Shown here: positions 43,205 through 54,300 of the stretch, in pieces
Numbering within the stretch: the first letter of the stretch is position 1
How the letters are laid out: each line of letters starts with the position of its first letter
NCBI GenBank assembly: GCA_020723285.1
Contig: DYJE01000014.1
Coordinates: 1-64,000, forward strand
DNA from: Desulforapulum autotrophicum
GTDB lineage: Bacteria > Desulfobacterota > Desulfobacteria > Desulfobacterales > Desulfolunaceae
DNA length: 64,000 nt
Direction: 5' to 3'
Position numbers and translations under genes: made by a program
Notes under the pieces: generated by a model
What the model was told of the DNA's origin: nothing
Seen by the model: the letters and a program-made list of their open reading frames with translations, nothing else
The model's database searches: none

Positions 43205-43795
43205 CTACTGTTTCTGTTTAAGGTTTTCTTCCATGGATACGCTGATGGCCGATGCGGCGTATTCCACCACGGAAGCCGCCGTTGCGATGATGATGATCCA
43301 GGAAAAGAGGTATCGTGTCCAGTCGCCGATATAAGGCCAGTAAACAGGACCCAGAAGGATGAAAAATGCTCCGACACCCTGGACGATGGCCTTGATTTTT
43401 CCGCTTCGTTTGGCAGCCACGGAACGGTTGTGTTTGGTCAGGATGATCCGTGAATAGGCCACAGTCACGTCACGAAGCGCCATGACCAGTGGAACAAGAA
43501 AAAGGATGTAATGAACGGAATGGTACTGAGCCGATGCCATGGACCAGAAAACAATAAGACGGCTGACGCTGTCGGCATAGGGATCGAGCATGGCCCCATG
43601 CTCGCTGACAAGGTTAAGCCGTCTGGCGCTGAATCCGTCAAGAAGATCGGACAGCTCGATAAGCCCCAGGAGAATGAGGCAGAAGAGAAGCATCCCGTAG
43701 GACCAGTCGCACACATTGAGTGTGATACCGAAGATCATGGCCATGGGAATCCGGGACAGGGTGATGAGCTGAACGATTATAAAATTGGATTTCAC
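43205..43795 (-). CDS. CDP-alcohol phosphatidyltransferase
   Basis: An integral membrane enzyme of 196 residues with about five spans. The family signature D-G-x2-A-R-x8-G-x3-D-x3-D is seen as DGFSARRLNLVSEHGAMLDPYAD, beginning at Asp near residue 53; the preceding Asp (DLLD) is also present. It would join a CDP-activated lipid to an alcohol (PgsA or similar). GTG start at 43795 with AGGGGATT upstream. The acceptor alcohol is unknown. Confidence 0.9.
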   Translation of the reverse strand: MKSNFIIVQLITLSRIPMAMIFGITLNVCDWSYGMLLFCLILLGLIELSDLLDGFSARRLNLVSEHGAMLDPYADSVSRLIVFWSMASAQYHSVHYILFLVPLVMALRDVTVAYSRIILTKHNRSVAAKRSGKIKAIVQGVGAFFILLGPVYWPYIGDWTRYLFSWIIIIATAASVVEYAASAISVSMEENLKQKQ

Positions 43796-43992
43796 GATTC
43801 AATCCCCTGATATTTATGCGTAAGTCTTGAAGACATCCGTTTGCCAGAATAAGCTGTCAGTAAACCCTTGTTGTAATTAAAAAATTCAAACACTCTTTAT
43901 CCAATTTACCGAACATTTGTCAACAGGAAACACGGCGTCAAAACGTCATGGATGAAGATCGGAGAAGCCTCAGGATGATTACAGGAATCGCG

Positions 43993-44796
43993 TCACGCCG
44001 CTTTTTTTTGTCTTCTGTCTTTTCTGATTTCCGGAGAAAAGGATGCAAGGATCCTGATTTTTTCAAGTTTCGGTGGAAGCGATCGGGTCATCTGGATTTT
44101 GAGATCATCCGTGATGGATTTGAGGCCGTTCAGGTGTTTCACCCCGCCATGGGCGAGAACCATGGTTTCAACATCAAGATTTGCCAGAATGTCAAGACTT
44201 TGCGCCATTCTTCTTTCCATGGGAACAGGAAAAGGAAGGACATACTTGCCGTTGATGCAGAGGATGACATCGGCGGCGTACAGGAGCTTTTCCTTTTTAT
44301 TGTAAAACACCATGTCATGGTGTGTGTGCCCCGGTGTGCTGATCACCGCCCAGTCTTCGAATCCCGGAAGAACGGAGCCGCTGTCCAGCGGGTGATCGAT
44401 ACGGATTTTTCTGTCGTAAAACAGGTTTGACATGGGTTTTCTTGTGGTTCTCACCACATGATAGCCCAGAGAAATATCCACCTTGTGCTGGATAAAGCCC
44501 ATGATCCCGCGGTACCATTCATTGATGCCTCTCGGCGCGGCAAGGGGCAACCCGTGTTTGCGGCAGAAGAAAGGAGCCCCTCCCCCGTGGTCCGGATGCG
44601 CATGGGACGCCACGACAAGCTTGACCGAGCTCAAACTTCTTTTCAGCTTTTTTTCGATATACGTTTCGACCCGAGTGATGTCACAGCGGCAACCGCAATC
44701 CAGAAGGAGGATTTTATCAGGGTAGACCGCAAGGTAAATGGTTGAAATGATGCCGTCGATGGTGTGGAGGGAAAAATCCTGAAACACTTGATTCAT
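43993..44796 (-). CDS. MBL-fold metallohydrolase
   Basis: A 267-residue metallo-beta-lactamase-fold hydrolase with SHAHPDHGGG near 65, STPGHTHHDM near 155 and ADVIL near 177. Its C-terminal 40 residues are basic. The start has only a distant GGAG. A TTAAAG-TTTA-CTTTAA dyad lies 25 bases upstream. It has no relation in sequence to the MBL protein at 8507 beyond the fold. The substrate is unknown. Confidence 0.85.
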   Translation of the reverse strand: MNQVFQDFSLHTIDGIISTIYLAVYPDKILLLDCGCRCDITRVETYIEKKLKRSLSSVKLVVASHAHPDHGGGAPFFCRKHGLPLAAPRGINEWYRGIMGFIQHKVDISLGYHVVRTTRKPMSNLFYDRKIRIDHPLDSGSVLPGFEDWAVISTPGHTHHDMVFYNKKEKLLYAADVILCINGKYVLPFPVPMERRMAQSLDILANLDVETMVLAHGGVKHLNGLKSITDDLKIQMTRSLPPKLEKIRILASFSPEIRKDRRQKKAA

Positions 44797-44820
44797 GACT
44801 CAATAAAACTCCGTTCATAA

Positions 44821-44836
44821 TTAAAGTTTACTTTAA
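44821..44836. promoter_or_regulatory. Dyad upstream of the MBL gene
   Basis: TTAAAG and CTTTAA around TTTA, a 16-base perfect dyad in the promoter region of the gene starting at 44796. It would fit a homodimeric repressor such as a TetR or MarR protein; no such gene adjoins. Confidence 0.5.
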
Positions 44837-44939
44837 CATTAGGTTTTATCACGGATCTTGTCAATGAAGAAGTGAAACCCGCCGCCAATTTTAACATCCG
44901 GTCAATGACACAAACCACCGAGAGTTGTCAAGACTCTTG

Positions 44940-45902
44940 TCAGGCGTGGTTCCGCAGCTTCAACTCCAGAGGATGTGGATTCAGATAAATCTGTCGACCA
45001 AGATAGGGTTCGCCTGTTTTCCGGACATAATGGTTGATCAGGGTCACCGGCACGATCAACGGCAGGGAACCGGCCCTGTAATATTCAATCACCTCATTCA
45101 GTTCCGCTTTCTCATCCGTCGACATATGCCGTTTGAAATAACCGGCCATGTGATGAAGAACGTTCACATGTTTGGGTACGGTGGCTTTGAGCTGCATGGC
45201 CTCGGTCAGCAGGGTTTCATACTGTCTCATATCCTCTTCAAGGGTTTCTTTTTTAAGGCCCGCCACCAGCTTACCCATCATCGAATAATGCTTGGGGCTG
45301 TGGGACATGATCAGGTATTTGTGAATGGTATGAAAATCCATCATGTGCCGGACATGTTTTTCATGTTTCAGAAGATCGCGCCAGCGTTTGAAGACAAAAA
45401 TCCGTTCGATGAAATTTTCCCGGATGGCGTCGTCACACAGCCTGCCGTCCTCCTCCACAGGCACAAGGGGAAAGGCATTCACAAAAGCCCGTGCAAACAG
45501 GCCGGTGCCCTGATTCACCGGATAACCTTTGTCATTATAAACCTTGACCTTGTAAAGTCCGCTGCTGGGGGATTTCCCTTTGAAAATGAACCCGCAAAGA
45601 TCTTGGGCCCCAAGTTCTCCAACCCTCTTTTCAGCCCAGGCCGTCATCATATCTGTGATATCCTGCCGTGACCTGTGGGTCATGAGCCGGGGATCTGCGG
45701 GGTCACCCACAAGGCGAAGCGGTTCCCGTGGCACGCCCAGTCCGGATTCCCATTCAGGACAGACAGGCACAAACTGAAAGAACCTCCCCAGAATATCCTT
45801 GATGAAATGATTCAACTGGTGACCCCCGTTCCACCTGACCCTTTCACCGATCAAACAGGCACTGACACCCACGGGTATAACCGTTTCCGGTGTTTTTTCC
45901 AT
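44940..45902 (-). CDS. DUF523-DUF1722 fusion protein
   Basis: A 320-residue protein: N-terminal DUF523 (GVSACLIGERVRWNGGHQLN, then VPVCPEWESGLGVPREPLRL and SRQDIT) and C-terminal DUF1722 (YbgA-like; KYLIMSHSPKHYSMMGKLVA). The pair is widespread in proteobacteria; function unknown. E. coli ybgA lies next to phr photolyase. Here uvsE, another UV-repair gene, is just 2 kb away, an interesting parallel. I chose the ATG at 45902, preceded by GAGAGAGG. Confidence 0.9.
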   Translation of the reverse strand: MEKTPETVIPVGVSACLIGERVRWNGGHQLNHFIKDILGRFFQFVPVCPEWESGLGVPREPLRLVGDPADPRLMTHRSRQDITDMMTAWAEKRVGELGAQDLCGFIFKGKSPSSGLYKVKVYNDKGYPVNQGTGLFARAFVNAFPLVPVEEDGRLCDDAIRENFIERIFVFKRWRDLLKHEKHVRHMMDFHTIHKYLIMSHSPKHYSMMGKLVAGLKKETLEEDMRQYETLLTEAMQLKATVPKHVNVLHHMAGYFKRHMSTDEKAELNEVIEYYRAGSLPLIVPVTLINHYVRKTGEPYLGRQIYLNPHPLELKLRNHA

Positions 45903-46073
45903 TGAAAGACCTCTCTCTTTTGAAATTCTTGAACAAAATTCAGGAAACGCCCACAACTTGAAAACATCTATAGATACCTTATGTTGTTATAAAAACCAAT
46001 CATTGAAACGGTCGTCGGCATGACGTCCATGTCAGGCTGTTCAATGAAAGACCTGGGGACAAAAGGAGAAATC

Positions 46074-47282
46074 ATGGTTTTGACCAACATTGATTCACTG
46101 GCTGATCTGTGCTTTAAGCTGACCTGGGAAAAGGACGGTGTTAAACATGAGGAGCATTATTTCGGCGACGAAGTGAACCTTTACAGAGATTTTTTCCCTG
46201 GCGACATATCGCAGAAGCTTCTGAACCGGCCCGTCGGAGATGTTATGTCCTGGTCCTTCGAACCGGGAAGCCTGATTCCCGGCCACAGCGAGAAAAACCT
46301 CCACATCGTCCCTCACTCTCACTGCGATCTGAAAAACCTTCGGGGACAGGAATACCGGCTCCGTCAAGGCCGTTTCTATCCCAAGGGAATACTTAAAGGG
46401 ATTGCGGGTGTTTTCAGTGAAAACATCACCCCGTTCCGTGTGCTTGAATGCAACGGGAGGCATATCACAGCGGATTTCAATCATCCTCTTGCAGGGCTTA
46501 CCTTAAACGTCACTGTCGAGATCCTTGACATCCGCCCCAAGAAAAAAGAGCGGGGCGGCATGTGTTATGACTGGCTCGAACAGCTCACCGACGGGCCGGG
46601 CATCCAGGCCCGGATGAAAAACCAGGTGAGCGATTTTTTTTCTGACAGACCTTTTGCTCGGGACGACGAAAATCCCGATGCCTTGTTCTATAAAAAAGAC
46701 AGACTTGTCAGCCATATTGACGAACGCGCCCGGCTGACCCTTTCGGAGGTTTATGGCAAAACCCTTGAAAATGGATGTTCCGTCCTCGATCTGATGAGCA
46801 GCTGGCAATCCCATATTCCGGAACCCCTCGAATTCAAAGAGCTTCACGGAATCGGGATGAATCCCCATGAGCTTCAGGCAAACGGCCGCCTGACGTCATA
46901 CCAGGTCCACGATCTGAATGTGAATCCCATGATACCCTGTTCTGACAGAACATTCGACCATGTCATCTGTTCACTGTCCGTTGAATACCTCACCCGTCCC
47001 TTTGATGTCTTCAAGGATGTGGCAAGGGTTCTTAAACCGGGGGGATCTTTCATCGTCACGTTTTCAAACCGATGGTTTGACGGAAAATCCATCACGATCT
47101 GGAAAGAGCTGCATGAATTCGAGCGTGTCGGACTTGTTGCGGAATACTTTCATGCATCCGGGTTGTTTGACCGGCTGGAGACCCTGTCAGTCCGGGGTTA
47201 CCCAAGGCCATACACAGACGACTATTTCCCGAAACTGAAACTGTCAGACCCCATTTATATGATCCGGGGTTTTAAAAAGTGA
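46074..47282 (+). CDS. FKBP(SlyD)-like domain fused to a SAM methyltransferase
   Basis: A 402-residue protein in two parts. The N-terminal 160 residues look like a SlyD-type FKBP prolyl isomerase: an early strand LCFKLTWEKDG, and late ADFNHPLAGLTLNVTVEILD, which is the hallmark of SlyD/FKBP strands. The C-terminal part (about 220-390) is a class I methyltransferase with VLDLMSSWQSHIPEP (motif I), a GIGMNPHEL second strand, FDHVICSLSVEYL, and VLKPGGSFIVTFSN. I chose the ATG at 46074 with AAAAGGAG upstream. Its end overlaps uvsE on the other strand by 28 bases. Substrate unknown; a protein target seems possible given the isomerase-like part. Confidence 0.82.
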   Translation: MVLTNIDSLADLCFKLTWEKDGVKHEEHYFGDEVNLYRDFFPGDISQKLLNRPVGDVMSWSFEPGSLIPGHSEKNLHIVPHSHCDLKNLRGQEYRLRQGRFYPKGILKGIAGVFSENITPFRVLECNGRHITADFNHPLAGLTLNVTVEILDIRPKKKERGGMCYDWLEQLTDGPGIQARMKNQVSDFFSDRPFARDDENPDALFYKKDRLVSHIDERARLTLSEVYGKTLENGCSVLDLMSSWQSHIPEPLEFKELHGIGMNPHELQANGRLTSYQVHDLNVNPMIPCSDRTFDHVICSLSVEYLTRPFDVFKDVARVLKPGGSFIVTFSNRWFDGKSITIWKELHEFERVGLVAEYFHASGLFDRLETLSVRGYPRPYTDDYFPKLKLSDPIYMIRGFKK

Positions 47283-48160
47283 GACATCACGTCTTTCACG
47301 GCCAGTTCCTTGGCCTTGGCCTCCACTTCCACCGTGATGGTAAGGTGAATCCAGCATTCGGGGAAATCCGGCAGATCGATGTAATCCGCATGGTTTCTCG
47401 GATTTTTCCCGTGCCATGAGGCAAGAGGACTTGAAACATGGAACAGGGGTTCCCGGTTCCATGTTTTCATGGCAAGCTCCGTCGTTTCTTCAATGCCCAC
47501 CCCGTCAGGCAGACAGCGGTGATGATGGACATCGTAAACAAAGGGAATACCGGTTTCAAGACACACGGGCAGAAGATCGCCCGGCGAGTAAACCCTGTCA
47601 TCGTTTTCAAGGGTCAGACGTGACCGGATGGCATCCGGCAGATTTTCGATGTTTCTCAGAAGGCGTTCCAGCGCGGACGCCTTGTCCCCGTATGCCCCTC
47701 CCCCGTGGATATTGATCACGTCGGCGTTGACCAGATCCGCCAGCTCCGCCTGATATGCAAGCTCGTCGATGGATTTGGCGGTGACGTCGGCACGCGGCGA
47801 GGACAGCAAGGTGAACTGATCGGGATGAAAGCCGGTTCGGACATCATGGTCACGGCTGTAAGTTCCGCACATCCTGAATTTTTCTTCAACCAGTTGCCCA
47901 TCGGGGAGATCACCGATGGCGTAACCCAGCTCCGGGTGTGTTTTAAGGGGCAGGATCTGGCTGTTGATCCTGAAATCCCCTATTCCGTTGTCCTTGCAGA
48001 AGCAAAGGGCTGCATAAAGGGCTTCGGCATTGTGCAGAACAAGCCCGTTCAGGTATCGGAGCTGTTCGGACCGGTTCTTTTTTGAGAGAAAAGCCGCCGT
48101 AGCCCTTCGGAACGTGATCGGCTGTTCTTTGAAAATGCAGCAGAGACCCCATCGGATCAT
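47255..48160 (-). CDS. uvsE: UV damage endonuclease UvsE
   Basis: A 301-residue UVDE TIM-barrel endonuclease that nicks 5' of UV photoproducts and starts an alternative excision repair pathway. Family features: IRWGLCCIF at the N terminus, DFRINSQILPL near 84, HPDQFTLLSSP near 113, NIHGGGAYGDK near 150, TLENDDRVYSP near 181 and VYDVHHHRC near 208. AAGGA supports the start. Its 3' end overlaps the convergent methyltransferase gene. Confidence 0.93.
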   Translation of the reverse strand: MIRWGLCCIFKEQPITFRRATAAFLSKKNRSEQLRYLNGLVLHNAEALYAALCFCKDNGIGDFRINSQILPLKTHPELGYAIGDLPDGQLVEEKFRMCGTYSRDHDVRTGFHPDQFTLLSSPRADVTAKSIDELAYQAELADLVNADVINIHGGGAYGDKASALERLLRNIENLPDAIRSRLTLENDDRVYSPGDLLPVCLETGIPFVYDVHHHRCLPDGVGIEETTELAMKTWNREPLFHVSSPLASWHGKNPRNHADYIDLPDFPECWIHLTITVEVEAKAKELAVKDVMSHFLKPRII

Positions 48161-48273
48161 ATCTGGTCATTCCTTCATGATTTTGATTTTGTCATCTTTG
48201 CCACCTGCGGCACGAAGATTCATGGAATGAATATACATGACAACGTCAAAGGAGTCACTTTCCAATCATTTTT

Positions 48274-48308
48274 GGAGTGCAGCCTCCCTGATCGGAAGGC
48301 TGCACTCC
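48274..48308. terminator. 12-bp stem after the megasynthase
   Basis: GGAGTGCAGCCT (48274-48285) and its perfect complement (48297-48308), loop of 11 bases. It lies 28 bases beyond the megasynthase stop. On the minus strand no U-run follows, so it may be a factor-dependent terminator or an mRNA 3' stabiliser. Confidence 0.5.
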
Positions 48309-48335
48309 ACCGTTACAGAGCATCCTTTCCGGTTG

Positions 48336-51300
48336 TCATGAGGCCACGGCTTCGGCATGGGTCCTGATGAAACCTTCGGAGCGCATGTATTCGGTGTATC
48401 TCAGGAAAACATCGCGGTGAAGCGGTTCCATGGCAAGGCCGTTGACCGCAAGGAACTCCACGAGATTGGAGCAGGAATACCGCTGCCTCCTTACGGTCTG
48501 CATCTGGAAAAACGTTCGGCCTCCCGTTCCGGCAAGCACGTCGTCCACAAGGGGAAGAAACGCCGAAAGAGCCGGATCGTCCACAGCAGAACGCCTGAGC
48601 ATGTTCACCCACTCATCCACGGAAAGCCGGTCCGGCGCATACCCGGCCCGGTCCAGTCCGTCAAGGAGATCGTTCAGGTTCAGAGGGAAAGGACTGACGA
48701 TGTTGTAATTCCGGCCCAGGGTTTCCGAAGACAGGGCCATGTCCACAATGATCCGGCTGACATGATCCACGGGAAGCCCGTCCAGCTCCACACCAAGATC
48801 CGGAACAGCGTTGAACCGGGCACATGCGCTGATCATCCGGCAGAAAAAATCCTCGACGTTCAGAACGCCGCTCCGGCTGTCTCCGTATATGGGGCCGGGG
48901 CGCACGATGGTCACCGGTCTTCCAAGTTCCCTGTAGGCCCTGACCATTTTTTCCGCCACCCATTTGCTCTGGGAATAGCCGTAGTACAATTCGGCTGCAC
49001 CCGGCAGTTCGCTGTCTTCGCCAACAGGATGGAAAACGTCGGGGTCCTTCCGTTCAAAAACCCCGATGGTGGACACATAGCACAGGGGTTTCACCCGTCC
49101 TTTTGCGGCAAAGGCCAGAATCTCCCGTGTCCCGGTGACATTGGCCTTTTTCAGAAGTCCGTAAGGATAGGAAAAATTCACCATGGCCCCGTTATGGATA
49201 ACGGCGTCGGATCGTATCGCGGCTTCGGCGTACACCTCCTCATCAAGGCCGAAACGAGTCTTTGCCAGATCCCCCGGAAGAGCCGTGATCCGCTGCGCAT
49301 AGGCGTTTTTCCAAATGCCGTAATGTTCAAGGTTGGATGCGATCCGCGCCATGGCCGTTTCGACGTTTCCGGCCCGGACAAGGCAGAACACCCGGGCGTT
49401 TGTCTTTTCAAGAAGATCCCTGAGGAGATAGGCCCCGAGGTACCCGGTTGCCCCGGTAAGGAAAACCTGGGAAAATTCCCGTCCATCCTCTGCTTGAACT
49501 CTGTCTTCCGTTTCGAACCCGTCCGATGCAAAAACGGCGTCGGCCAGCATCGTCTCCACAGTATCGCTTTCACGGTCGGCTTCCCCGTTCATCATCCGCT
49601 CAAGGGTTTCCGAAAGTTTCCGGACGGTCATGTTTTCGAACAGCCGCTGGACCGTGAGGGACACGCCGAATCGTTCATTGATTTCCACCAGCAGTTTCAT
49701 GGCTTTCAGGGAATCTCCGCCCCATTCGATAAAATCGTCATCAATTCCAAGGAGCGGGATGCCCAGGTTCTGTTCCCACAACGCCGTCAGGATCTTTTCC
49801 GTGTCACTGACCGGCTGGGATTTCACCTGAACGCCGGTGTTTTTCCTGGGATCGGGCAGCCGGTTTCTGTCGATTTTTCCATTGCTGTTAAGGGGCATGG
49901 CATCAAGAAAAACCATATGGGTGGGCACCATCCATGGCGGGAGGGTTTTTGCCACATGATCCCGAATCATCCGGTCACCGGGAGACTGGGATTCCGGCAG
50001 ATCCGCGACCAGCCAGGCCGCAAGGGATTTGTCGCCCGCATCATCTGTCACGACCTGAACCACGGCTTCACGAACTCCCGTGACCCCAAGGATCGCCTGT
50101 TCGATTTCCTGGAGCTCAATTCTGTACCCTCTCACCTTCACCTGATGATCCAGCCGTTCAATGTATTCCAGAGCCATGTCCTTCCGCAGGCGCACAAGAT
50201 CCCCGGTCCGGTACATCCTGGCGTTTTCCTCGCCGCTAAACGAATCGGGAAGAAACCGGCTCCGGGTCAGTTCCGGCTGACCGTGGTATCCCCTTGTCAC
50301 CCCATGGCCTCCGATAAAAAGTTCGCCGGGGATCCCTTTGGGCACAGGCTGAAGATCAGGACCGAGAACATAGAGCTTTGTATTGCCCAGAGCCCGTCCG
50401 ATATGCACGCCCGATTCTGCCGTGATCTCAGCCGCCGTGGACCAGACTGTGGTTTCCGTGGGCCCGTAACAATTGAGCAGTTTTTTGCCTTTGGTCGCAA
50501 GAACCCCGGCCAGATCGGGTGAAAGGGGTTCGCCGCCGGTGATCAGCGTCATGTCCGGATGTCCCTCCCATCCCGCGTAGAGAAGGAGACGCCATGACGA
50601 CGGAGTGGCCTGCATCAGGTTGACGGGATGGTTCTCCAGAAAATCCTTCAGAAGGTAACCGTCCCTGCCGATGTCCGGCGGGAGGATGTGCATGGTTCCA
50701 CCCAGAAGCAGGGGGATAAACAGTTCGGGTTTCACCATGTCGAAACTCAGCCGCGTCAGACAGAGCATGGTATGGTCCGGCCTGAAATCCACGAGACGGT
50801 TCATGGCATGGACAAGATTCACAATCCCCTGATGCGTGGCCACCACCCCCTTGGGTTTCCCCGTGCTTCCGCTGGTGTAGATGATATAGGCCGGGTCCGT
50901 ATGTGATACGCCGGTATCCGGAATAGCCGGGCTGTCAGACGTGCGGATATCCCTCAGGCATTCCCCGTCCCCGTCGAACGCCAGTGTTTTCACCCCGGCC
51001 CAGGCCCCATGGCCCTCGCGGCCCGGATCGGTGATGATTAGCCGGAGCCCGGCGTCAGACACCATATGCTTCAAACGGTCTTCCGGGTAGTCCAGATCCA
51101 GGGGCAGATAGGCCGCCCCGCTTTTCAGAATGCCCATCAGGGCGACCATCAGGGTCATGGATTTTTCCATGGCGAGTCCCACCACATGCCCCCGGCCCAG
51201 TCCCGATGCCTGGATCAGGGAGGACGCAAGACCGGAAAGCCGGTCCAGCTCGCCAAATGTCAAGGATTTGCCCTGAAACCGAAGGGCTGTTTTTAAGGGA

Positions 51301-54300
51301 TACTTTTTCGCGTTTTCAGAAAAGATGCCATGAATGAGCCTGCCTTCCGGGTAATCCATGGCACTGTCGCAATTCAGGCCCATCAGCTCAAGCCGCTCAT
51401 CGTCGGAAAGCATGGGAAGCGAAGAAAGGGGCTGACCCAGATGACCTGCAAAGTTCCGGACAAGCTGTGATAGATGGCCTGCCATATTGACCGCCAGGGC
51501 GTCATCGTACCGTTCGCTGTCGTACACGATCACGCCATAAAGACGGCCACGGCCTGTGTCATCGGGCGAAAAAACGAGCCGGACCGGAGCCTTCATATCC
51601 ATCCCCCCTGCCGCATCCGGAAGAACGGTCCAGACGCACTGCACCGGATACGTATCGCGGGTCAGCCCGAGATAACGTTCCAGCATATCCACCGATATGT
51701 CTCCGTTGGATTTTGCCTCGGAAGCCAGCTGTTTCACAGTCAAGGCCAGCAGACCCAGGTTTTCGCCGGAATCCACGCCTGTCCTTATAAAAAACCGGTG
51801 CAGAGACATGTCCCGGTCCCCATGACCGATCTCGGCAAAATCCATCAGGATGTCGTTCTGCCGTCCGTACCGGGACAGAAGAATGGCCACGGCGCTTAAA
51901 ACCATGTCTTTTTCCGTGAGGCCCAGCTCCGCAATCGCCTGTTTCCCGGTTTCGGGAAAATCCATGGAAAAGGCATGGGTTTTGAGACTGTTTCGCTTTT
52001 CCTGATCATCCGGAGCGCGATGGTTTGCGGGGAGCGGAATTCCCAGTGGCGCGTCGGCCAACTGTTTTTCCCAGTACGCCATCTGCCTGACGGCCACGGG
52101 TCCGAACATGCCCCGTGGAATGGCGTTACGTTTTTCCAGGTAATCCATCACGGATTTCAGAATGTCCGCCGGATCGGGAATAAAACGGATCATGTCCGGA
52201 TCTGCGGCAAAAAGAGCCTTCATCGTGTTGGTGTTGTCCACAGTCCAGAAGCTGTAACTCTCAAACGTGTCTTTGTCATACCCGTTGATGAAGGGGTAAA
52301 GGGGGTAAAGGGCGTTGTCCTTATCTTTTCGGGTCTGCTTTTTCCAGGTCTCAAAGGGAATCCGTGTGAGCTTGTACCCTCTCTCCCTGATGAGCCTTGC
52401 GAAATCCGAGGTTGAATAAGGCCGCTTGTTGATCAGGTGGTAGATCCGGCCGGGAGTATCGCCGGATCTTGCGATGGCCGTAAGCATTCTGCACAGGTGG
52501 TCCACCGGTATGATGTCGAAATTCGTTTCTTCCTGGGGCACGGTTCCCATGCGGATACACCCCTTGATCAGCCGTGCGATGAAATCGCTTTCCTTCATGA
52601 CTCCGCGTCCCGGCGTGCCCGCCACATAATCGAAGCGGTACACGTGAACCGGGATGCGCCAGCGTCTCGCCTTCAGGCACAGCTGCTCAGCGACCCACTT
52701 GCTCTGACCGTATCCGGTGGTGATGCCCCGAGGATCGTTGACCTCCTCTTCAAACCACCTGTTTTTCCCGTGAACCAGGGGGAGCACCGCCAGGGAGGAA
52801 ATGAAATGCAGGGTTTTGATCTGAGAGGTTCCGGCCATGCGGATCACTTCCCGGGTCCCTTCGACGTTTGTTTTTTTAAGGGCGTCAAAGGGTTTCATCC
52901 AGTCCACCGTGGCACCGCAATGCCAGATGGTGTCGATCACCTGACACAACCGGGTGAACTCGTTCCGGTCAAGTCCGAGCCGCCATTCTCCCAGATCTCC
53001 CACCACGGCATGAATCCGGTTCAATGGAATGTCGTCCGCAGCGCCGAACCTTTTGACCGCGTCACAGATCCTCTCCATTCCCTTTTCCCGGCTCTCCGCC
53101 CTCACAAGGCAATGAATATCCGCATCGGTTTTTAAAAGGAGTTCCACCAGAAGGTACGATCCCAGATAACCGGTGCAGCCGGTAAGAAACAGGTTTTTGC
53201 CTGACGGGGAAGCCATGGGTGTTTCATGCCTGAACAGAAATTCATCCAGCTCCGTTTCCGACACAAGATCAAGGTGTGTTTCGGGAATCGTAAGCCCTTC
53301 GGCCACATACCGCGCAAGCCCCCGAATGGTCCTGTGGTCCTTGAACACCGTTGAAGGAATCTCCATACCGGCCCATTCTTCCAGACGGTTGATCACGCTG
53401 ATCACGGCCACGCTGTCCATGCCCCATTCATCAAAGGTGCTGTCCGTGTCCACATCGGCCGCTTCGAAGCCCAGCATATCGGCGACCCTTTGTTTCAGAA
53501 AACCCGTGACGTCCTCAAAACTTCGTCTCACCGCCACGACAGCTTCCGGAGATTGAGCTCCCTGATCCCGGACCGAGCCATCCCCAAGGGCGAAATAACT
53601 GCGTGTTTCAAACACATAGCCCGGAAGAGGAAGTTTTTTAAACCGCGTCCGGACGGATTCGTCAAAGCATCCGCCGCTGACCCATTTCGCCGCTTTCTCA
53701 CGCAACGAGCCCGAAACCGGAGTTTCAGCGGCATTCTCTTTCACGGCAACCCCTTCAAAAGCATCGGGGCTGTCCGTTTCTCCCGAAACAAAGCGCTGAA
53801 GAGCCGAGACGAGGGAATCTCTTCCACCCGCCACCACGGCAAGCCGATGCCGGTCATGATCCCTTCCATACATCAGTGTGTGTGCGTAATGGAAAAGGCC
53901 TTCCCCGGTCATCCAGCTGTTATTCCTGTCTTCCAGCCAGGCAAGGTGTGACGCGGCCATGCGAACCAGACCTTCCCGTGTCCTCGCTGAATAAACAGCG
54001 AGTTGCTCGGCGGAATTCTCAGCGGTCATGTCCGGTGCCGGATACTCCTCAAGGATCAGATGGGCGTAGGACCCGCCGAATCCGAACGAACTGATTCCGG
54101 CACGCCTTGGAAGGTCACGGCCATCCAAGTCATGGGGTTTCTTCCACGCCATCTTCTCCCTGTTGATGAAAAACGGTGACCCGCTCAGGGCTATCAGGGA
54201 ATTGACCTCCTCAAGGTGGTTGTTGGGCGTGATGACCTGACGTTTCAGCATTTCCACAACCTTGATCAGCCCGGCAATGCCAGCTGCCGATTCAAGATGC

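Noticed and set aside
48357-50522. 721-codon plus-strand open frame opposite the megasynthase
   Set aside because: It is an antisense shadow of a GC-rich coding strand; the protein lacks known motifs and the minus strand carries clear A, PCP and TR domains.
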